From Actinomycetes bacterium (GTDB lineage: Bacteria > Actinomycetota > Acidimicrobiia > Acidimicrobiales > Palsa-688): DNA of 8,273 nucleotides. A program made the translations under genes and the position numbers. The stretch lies in contig JAKABK010000058.1 in NCBI GenBank assembly GCA_021796905.1, forward strand, positions 1-8,273. Direction: 5' to 3'. This document shows, piece after piece, positions 1 to 8,273 of this stretch. The notes under the pieces were generated by a model that had not been told where the DNA came from, did no database searches, and was given only the letters and a program-made list of their open reading frames with translations. The first letter of the stretch is position 1. Every line of letters begins with the position of its first letter.

Positions 1-2
1 GC

Positions 3-2357
3 GGTGTGGTCTCCGAGACGGGGCTGCTGGCGCGCCGCCTCGGCGAGCTGGTCTCAGACGGCTACCGGGTCGTGGTCTGCGCCGAGGGCCGGGGCAGCGC
101 GGAGCGCCTCGCGGCGACCCTCGCCGGTCACGGGTTCGACGCCCCGGTCGTCGAACCCGGACCCGGGCTCGCCGACCCCGGGATCCGGGTCGTGGTCGCC
201 CCCCTCGAGCGGGGGTTCGTCTACCCGCCGGTCAAGGTCGCGGTCCTCGCCGAGGGGGACCTCACCGGCAGGCACCGCACCCACCGACGTCCCCGGCCGC
301 GCGCCCGGGCGTCCGAGACGGTCTTCGACGACATGACCGCCGGCGACTACGTGGTGCACTACCAGCACGGCGTCGGGCGTTTCGGGGGGATGGTGCGCCG
401 CTCGATCGGCGGGGTCGAGCGTGACTACCTGGTCCTCGAGTACCGCTCCGGCGACAAGCTCTACGTGCCCTCCGACCAGGTCGACCTGCTCCGGCCCTAC
501 TCGGGTGGGGAGAGCCCGTCGCTCAACCGGTTGAACGGCAGCGAATGGCAGAAGACCAAGTCGCGGGTGCGCTCCGCGGTCAAGGAGATCGCCCAGGAGC
601 TGGTGGTCCTCTACCAGCAGCGGGTCGCCTCCCCCGGGCACGCCTTCGCCCCCGACACACCCTGGCAGGTCGAGGTGGAGGAGTCGTTCCCCTACGACGA
701 GACCCCCGACCAGCTGAAGGCGATCGCCGAGGTGAAGGCCGACATGGAGTCGGCGGTGCCGATGGACCGCCTGGTCTGCGGTGACGTCGGTTTCGGCAAG
801 ACCGAGGTGGCGATCCGCGCCGCGTTCAAAGCGGTCCAGGACGGCAAGCAGGTCGCGATCCTCGTACCGACCACCCTGCTCGCCTCCCAGCACTTCCAGA
901 CCTTCTCGGATCGTTTCGCCGGCTACCCGGTGCGCGTCGAGATGCTGTCGCGTTTCCTCACCCCCGCCCAGGCCCGTCAGGTCGTCGACGGTCTGGCGGA
1001 CGGATCGGTCGACGTGGTGGTCGGCACCCACCGGCTCCTCGGGGGGGAGGTGCGCTTCAAGGACCTCGGCCTGCTCGTAGTCGACGAGGAGCAACGCTTC
1101 GGGGTCAACCACAAGGAGGCGATCAAGAAGCTGTTCACCGACGTCGACGTGCTCACCCTCACCGCCACACCGATCCCCCGAACGCTCGAGATGAGCCTGA
1201 CGGGGATCCGGGACCTCACCTTGTTGCAGACCGCCCCCGCCGAGCGTCAGCCGATCCTCACCTATGTCGGCGAGCAGGACGACCGGGCGGTCGCCGAGGC
1301 GGTACGCCGGGAGCTGCTGCGCGAAGGTCAGGTCTTCTTCGTGCACAACCGGGTCGCTGACATCGACAAGGTCGCCGCCGAGGTGCGGGGGCTCGTGCCC
1401 GAGGCGCGTGTCGCGGTCGCCCACGGCCAGATGGACGAGGGGGCGCTCGAGAAGGTCGTCCTCGACTTCTGGGAGGGCCGTTACGACGTGCTGGTCTGCA
1501 CGACGATCATCGAGTCGGGCATCGACATGCCGACGGTCAACACCCTGGTAGTCGACCGGGCCGACCGTCTCGGCCTCGGCCAGCTCCACCAGCTGCGGGG
1601 GCGGGTCGGCCGGGCCGGTCAGCGCGCCTACGCCTACCTGCTCTACCCGCCCGACATGTCGCTGTCGGAGGAGGCCTACGAGCGGCTGCGCACGATCGGC
1701 GAGCACACCGAGCTCGGCTCGGGTTTCAAGATCGCGATGCGCGACCTCGAGATCCGCGGGGCCGGCAACCTCCTCTCGGGCGACCAGTCCGGCCACATCG
1801 CGGCGGTCGGCTACGACCTTTACGTGCAGATGGTGAGCGAAGCGGTGGCCGAGCTGAAGGGCGAGGAGAGGCGCGAACCGGCCGAGATCCGTCTCGACCT
1901 GCCGGTCACCGCCAACCTCCCCGACGACTACGTCGCCCGGGAGGACCTGCGTCTCGAGGCCTACCGCCGCTTGGCGACGGTCACCACCCACGCCGAGGTG
2001 GACGACATCGCCTCGGAGTGGCTCGACCGTTACGGGCCGGTCCCCGAGCCGGCCGAGGCGTTGCTGCGGATCGGTCACCTGCGCGCCGAGTGCTCCCGGG
2101 TCGGGCTGCGCGAGGTCACCGTCGTCAAGCGCAGCGGGGGAGGGCTGGGGCCGGCGGGGGCGACCGCCCGGATGCAACCCCTCGCCCTCAAGGCCTCCGA
2201 ACGGGTGCGCCTGTCGAGGTTGTGGCCACGCGCGGTCTACAAGGAGGACACCGGCCAGCTGGTGCTCGAGCTGCCCCGGGGCGCGGAGCCTGCAGGCGCC
2301 CTGGCCGACCTGCTGTCCGCTCTGGTGCCGGCCGTCGGTACGATCGGGACCCCGTGA
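3..2357 (+). CDS. mfd: Transcription-repair coupling factor Mfd (5' end missing)
   Basis: Mfd removes RNA polymerase stalled at DNA lesions and recruits the UvrABC excision machinery. The frame is open from the left edge, so the upstream part lies outside the window; residues are counted from the GTG at position 6, which is probably internal. About 783 of the usual 1150-1200 residues are present. The N-terminal UvrB-like module is missing. Residues 1-105 resemble the domain 3 region. Residues about 108-180 are the CarD-like RNA polymerase interaction domain. The superfamily 2 translocase follows: Walker A GDVGFGKTE at 259-267, DEEQ box at 360-363, TATPIPRT at 386-393, motif VI QLRGRVGR at 529-536. 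A C-terminal D7-like region ends the protein. No key motif is damaged. The TGA stop overlaps the GTG of the next gene by four bases, which suggests translational coupling. Family assignment is essentially certain. Confidence 0.97.
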   Translation, partial: GVVSETGLLARRLGELVSDGYRVVVCAEGRGSAERLAATLAGHGFDAPVVEPGPGLADPGIRVVVAPLERGFVYPPVKVAVLAEGDLTGRHRTHRRPRPRARASETVFDDMTAGDYVVHYQHGVGRFGGMVRRSIGGVERDYLVLEYRSGDKLYVPSDQVDLLRPYSGGESPSLNRLNGSEWQKTKSRVRSAVKEIAQELVVLYQQRVASPGHAFAPDTPWQVEVEESFPYDETPDQLKAIAEVKADMESAVPMDRLVCGDVGFGKTEVAIRAAFKAVQDGKQVAILVPTTLLASQHFQTFSDRFAGYPVRVEMLSRFLTPAQARQVVDGLADGSVDVVVGTHRLLGGEVRFKDLGLLVVDEEQRFGVNHKEAIKKLFTDVDVLTLTATPIPRTLEMSLTGIRDLTLLQTAPAERQPILTYVGEQDDRAVAEAVRRELLREGQVFFVHNRVADIDKVAAEVRGLVPEARVAVAHGQMDEGALEKVVLDFWEGRYDVLVCTTIIESGIDMPTVNTLVVDRADRLGLGQLHQLRGRVGRAGQRAYAYLLYPPDMSLSEEAYERLRTIGEHTELGSGFKIAMRDLEIRGAGNLLSGDQSGHIAAVGYDLYVQMVSEAVAELKGEERREPAEIRLDLPVTANLPDDYVAREDLRLEAYRRLATVTTHAEVDDIASEWLDRYGPVPEPAEALLRIGHLRAECSRVGLREVTVVKRSGGGLGPAGATARMQPLALKASERVRLSRLWPRAVYKEDTGQLVLELPRGAEPAGALADLLSALVPAVGTIGTP

Positions 2358-3346
2358 AGCGCATACCCCGCATACTCGCCGGCGTCGCCGTCACCGTCTC
2401 GCTCGGCTTGCTCGCCTCGGCGTGCAGCTCGCAGCCCGACGCCGCCAGGGTCGACGGGACCTCGATCAACAGCTCGGCGCTCGACGCCGAGCTTTCGTCG
2501 CTGTCGTCCAACAAGGCATACATCGCCGCCGTGGACAAGGCCAGCGCCAGCTCCGGCGAGCAGGTCTCCGGGTCCGTGCACGGCACCTACAACTCGCTTT
2601 GGACCGCGCACGTCCTCACCGGGGCCGTCACCGCCGCAGCCGTCGGTCATTACCTCGACGCGCACGGCCTCTCCCCCGACCGGTACGACCTGGTCGTCGC
2701 GGGGGCGGTCGAGGCAGCCGACTACGGGCCCTACTGGCAGGGCTTCCCCGCCTCCTACCGCCAGACCCTGGCGGTGCGCACCGCCGACCTCGCCCGTCTC
2801 GGACCGCCCGCTCTCCCGGCGAAGGAGCTGGAGGCCGCCTACAAGCAGTTGTCGGGCTACCTCTACCTCGAGGTCTGCGCGCGGGCCCCGGTCTTCGCCC
2901 CCGGCGGGTCCTCCGGCAAGGTCGACTTCGCGTCCTCGCTGCGCCAGGCGGATGCCTACGCCGCCTCGGTCGCGGCCGGGAGGTCCTCGACCGCTGCCGG
3001 GGGCGGCGCGCCGGTCGAGTGCTACACCCCCACCCAGCTCGCCGCCCAGCCCGACGCCTTCGCCTCGGCGGTAGAGACCCTCCCGGTCGGCACCCGGGCG
3101 CGGGTGGTCCGCACCTCCGGCGGCTACGAGGTGGTCGTGGTCACCCACCGCACCCCGATCCGTCTCGACCGCACCCTCCGTGACACCATCGAGGCGGTGG
3201 TCGCGTCCAACTCGGGCGGGAGCTTCCCCCGCCTCGACGCGGTGCTCGCCGCCGCCAAGGTCGCGATCAACCCGGAGTACGGGAGCTGGCAGGGCTCCGC
3301 TTCGCACGGTTACCAGGTGGCCCCGCCGAGCACCCCCGCTTCCTGA
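2354..3346 (+). CDS. Lipoprotein with SurA-like N-terminal region and degenerate parvulin-like domain
   Basis: This is probably a membrane-anchored extracytoplasmic folding factor of 330 residues. The GTG start overlaps the mfd stop as GTGA, and the residues right after it form a proper lipoprotein signal: basic MKRIPR, a hydrophobic core at about 7-20, and a lipobox ending LASAC with the lipidated cysteine at 24. That decides the start, although the frame stays open far upstream inside mfd. Residues about 30-65 (ARVDGTSINSSALDAEL) match the SurA N-terminal family common beside actinobacterial mfd and mazG. Residues about 192-285 resemble a PpiC parvulin fold, seen best in LPVGTRARVVRTSGGYEVVVVTHR-like spacing, but the typical catalytic signature is poor, so isomerase activity is doubtful. 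Apart from C24 the only cysteines are C175 and C223. There is no Shine-Dalgarno sequence, so translation probably couples to mfd. A purely chaperone or structural role is possible. Confidence 0.85.
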   Translation: MKRIPRILAGVAVTVSLGLLASACSSQPDAARVDGTSINSSALDAELSSLSSNKAYIAAVDKASASSGEQVSGSVHGTYNSLWTAHVLTGAVTAAAVGHYLDAHGLSPDRYDLVVAGAVEAADYGPYWQGFPASYRQTLAVRTADLARLGPPALPAKELEAAYKQLSGYLYLEVCARAPVFAPGGSSGKVDFASSLRQADAYAASVAAGRSSTAAGGGAPVECYTPTQLAAQPDAFASAVETLPVGTRARVVRTSGGYEVVVVTHRTPIRLDRTLRDTIEAVVASNSGGSFPRLDAVLAAAKVAINPEYGSWQGSASHGYQVAPPSTPAS

Positions 3347-3349
3347 GCG

Positions 3350-6763
<3,414 letters not shown>

Positions 6764-6802
6764 GCCGAGCGGCCGCCCCGGTGGTGGGTCGTCCCGGGCG
6801 AA

Positions 6803-6808
6803 TAGTGT
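6803..6808 (+). promoter_or_regulatory. Putative -10 element of a leaderless promoter for the molybdenum hydroxylase
   Basis: TAGTGT matches TAnnnT and ends seven bases before the GTG at 6816, the spacing expected when transcription begins at the start codon. It lies in the only real gap between genes (6764-6815, 52 bases), and no Shine-Dalgarno sequence is properly spaced before that GTG. No clear -35 is visible. Leaderless transcripts with this layout are common in actinobacteria; use here is inference. Confidence 0.42.
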
Positions 6809-6815
6809 CGGGCGG

Positions 6816-8273
6816 GTGAGCATTCTCGGCAATCGGGTCCTGCGACGCGAGGACCCCAAGTTCCTGACCACCGGCGGCATCTACGGTGACGACCTCCGGG
6901 TCGACGGCGCGCTGTGGGTGACCTTCGTGCGCTCCACCGTCGCCCATGCTCGAATCAGCGAGCTCGACGTGACGGCGGCTCTCGGGATGCCCGGGGTGGT
7001 GGCGGTCCTCACCGGTGACGAGCTCGACCTGGCCGACATCCCAGCCGGGGCCCCGGTCCCCGAGGCGCTCGCCCGTCCGGCGCTGGCCAAGGGCACGGTC
7101 CGCTTCGTCGGGGAGATGGTGGCGGCGGTGCTCACCGAGACCCGGGAGCAGGGCGAGGACGCAGCCGAGGCGGTCTTCGTCGACTACGAGCCGCTGCCGG
7201 TGGTCGTCGACCCCGAGGAGGCCGCCAGCGACCGGGTGGTGCTGTTCCCCGGGCACGGGACCAACACCGCCCTCTCGATCCCCTCCGAGCCGGACCCAGC
7301 GACCTTCGCCGATTGCGAGGTGGTCGTCACCCGCCGGATCGTCAACCAGCGGGTCGCGCCCTGCCCGCTCGAGGTTCGCAGCGCCACGGCGTCCTGGGGA
7401 GACGACGGGCGCCTCACGCTCCACGCGAGCAACCAGCACCCCCACGGCGCCCGTGACGCCCTCTGCAGCCTCTACGGCCTCGACGCCGGCCAGGTGCGGG
7501 TCGTCGCCCCCGACGTCGGCGGCGGTTTCGGCGCGAAGATCGGCCTGTACCCCGAGGAGCTGGTCCTGCCCTGGCTCGCCCGGCGCGCCGGCCGGCCGGT
7601 GCGCTGGACCGAGACCCGCTCGGAGAGCATGGTCTCCCTCGGCCACGGACGGGGCCAGTACCAGCAGGTGAAGATCGGCGGGCGCCGTGACGGAAAGGTC
7701 CTCGCCTACCGTCTCGAGGTCCTCCAGGACGCCGGCGCCTACCCCTCGATCGGGACGTTCCTGCCGTTCCTCACCAAGCTCATGACCAGCGGCACCTACG
7801 ACATCGGCAAGGTCGAGTTCGCCGCGACAGCGGTGGTGACCAACACCAACCCGATCGTCGCCTACCGCGGCGCCGGACGCCCCGAGGCGACCGCCGCGAT
7901 CGAGCGGGCGATGGACCTCTTCGCCGCCGAGGTCGGGATCGACCCGGTCGAGGTGCGCAGAGCCAACCTGGTCGGGGCCGACCGTTTCCCCTACACCAAC
8001 GGGACCGGGACCGTCTACGACTGCGGGGACTACGCCCGCTCGCTCGACCTGGCCCTCGAGGCGTCCGGGTACGCAGAGCTGCGTGAGGAGCAGGCCCGCC
8101 GACGGGCCGCCGGGGACCGGCGTCTGCTCGGCATCGGGGTGTCCACCTACGTCGAGGTGACCAACGGGGACGGGGGAGGGGAGCTCGCCGTGGTGGAGGT
8201 CCTCCCCGACGGACGGGCGAGGGTCTACACCGGGACCTCACCGCACGGGCAGGGCCACGCCACGGCATGGGCG
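6816..8273 (+). CDS. Molybdenum hydroxylase large subunit, form II CoxL / xanthine dehydrogenase type (3' end missing)
   Basis: This is the molybdopterin-binding catalytic subunit of a xanthine oxidase-family hydroxylase. The frame starts at GTG 6816 (MSILGNRVLRREDPKFLTT) and stays open to the right edge, giving 486 of roughly 760-800 residues. Residues about 18-130 form the alpha/beta hammerhead domain. The first molybdopterin-binding domain follows, with SNQHPH at 205-210, VGGGFGAK at 234-241 and AYRGAGRPEA at 349-358. The second begins near 445 and includes SPHGQGH at 475-481. AYRGAGR is the form II loop; true aerobic CO dehydrogenases carry AYxCSFR, so CO oxidation is unlikely and the substrate is unknown (a purine, aldehyde or aromatic heterocycle is possible). 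The 2Fe-2S and FAD subunits are not in the window. It follows ftsB after a 52-base gap and probably has its own promoter. Confidence 0.93.
   Translation, partial: MSILGNRVLRREDPKFLTTGGIYGDDLRVDGALWVTFVRSTVAHARISELDVTAALGMPGVVAVLTGDELDLADIPAGAPVPEALARPALAKGTVRFVGEMVAAVLTETREQGEDAAEAVFVDYEPLPVVVDPEEAASDRVVLFPGHGTNTALSIPSEPDPATFADCEVVVTRRIVNQRVAPCPLEVRSATASWGDDGRLTLHASNQHPHGARDALCSLYGLDAGQVRVVAPDVGGGFGAKIGLYPEELVLPWLARRAGRPVRWTETRSESMVSLGHGRGQYQQVKIGGRRDGKVLAYRLEVLQDAGAYPSIGTFLPFLTKLMTSGTYDIGKVEFAATAVVTNTNPIVAYRGAGRPEATAAIERAMDLFAAEVGIDPVEVRRANLVGADRFPYTNGTGTVYDCGDYARSLDLALEASGYAELREEQARRRAAGDRRLLGIGVSTYVEVTNGDGGGELAVVEVLPDGRARVYTGTSPHGQGHATAWA

Noticed and set aside
54..2177. 707-residue open frame on the minus strand opposite mfd
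   Set aside because: Mirror frames stay open in very GC-rich genes because third positions avoid A/T. The product has no recognisable domain and mfd is certain.
2018..2353. Upstream extension of the lipoprotein frame inside mfd
   Set aside because: It is a shadow of mfd; the signal peptide right after GTG 2354 fixes the start.
6764..6815. Terminator hairpin between ftsB and the hydroxylase
   Set aside because: Short GC-rich self-complementary pieces exist, but there is no convincing stem followed by a T run.

Overview
The window comes from a very GC-rich bacterial chromosome with near-saturated G/C third codon positions, many GTG starts and 4-base GTGA gene overlaps. All genes lie on the plus strand. 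The order mfd - SurA-like lipoprotein - mazG - eno - ftsB/divIC is the conserved actinobacterial order (compare Mycobacterium tuberculosis mfd-mazG-lpqU-eno-ftsB). The sequence style suggests a deep-branching actinobacterium, possibly Acidimicrobiia. The phylum call rests on synteny and is fairly safe; the class is a guess.

Layout: 3-2357 is the C-terminal two thirds of Mfd, the transcription-repair coupling translocase, cut by the left edge. 2354-3346 is a lipoprotein with a SurA-type N-terminal region and a degenerate parvulin-like domain. 3350-5266 is a fusion of a tetrapyrrole-methylase-like domain with two MazG domains; its linker carries a 4 x 21-bp tandem repeat, and its frame stays open 206 bases into eno. 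5061-6386 is a complete enolase with all catalytic residues. 6383-6763 is an FtsB/DivIC divisome protein. After a 52-base gap with a plausible leaderless promoter, 6816-8273 is the first 486 codons of a molybdenum hydroxylase large subunit (form II CoxL/xanthine dehydrogenase type), cut by the right edge.

How they fit together: the first five genes are packed tightly enough to be one transcript and cover DNA repair, extracytoplasmic protein folding, nucleotide-pool cleaning, glycolysis and cell division. The molybdenum hydroxylase looks like a separate unit that replaces the DUF501/ppx genes often found after ftsB.

No new multigene system is visible here. The points most worth a second look are the mazG/eno junction, the mazG tandem repeat whose differences suit a different reading frame, the possible CTG start of mazG, and the leaderless molybdenum hydroxylase.
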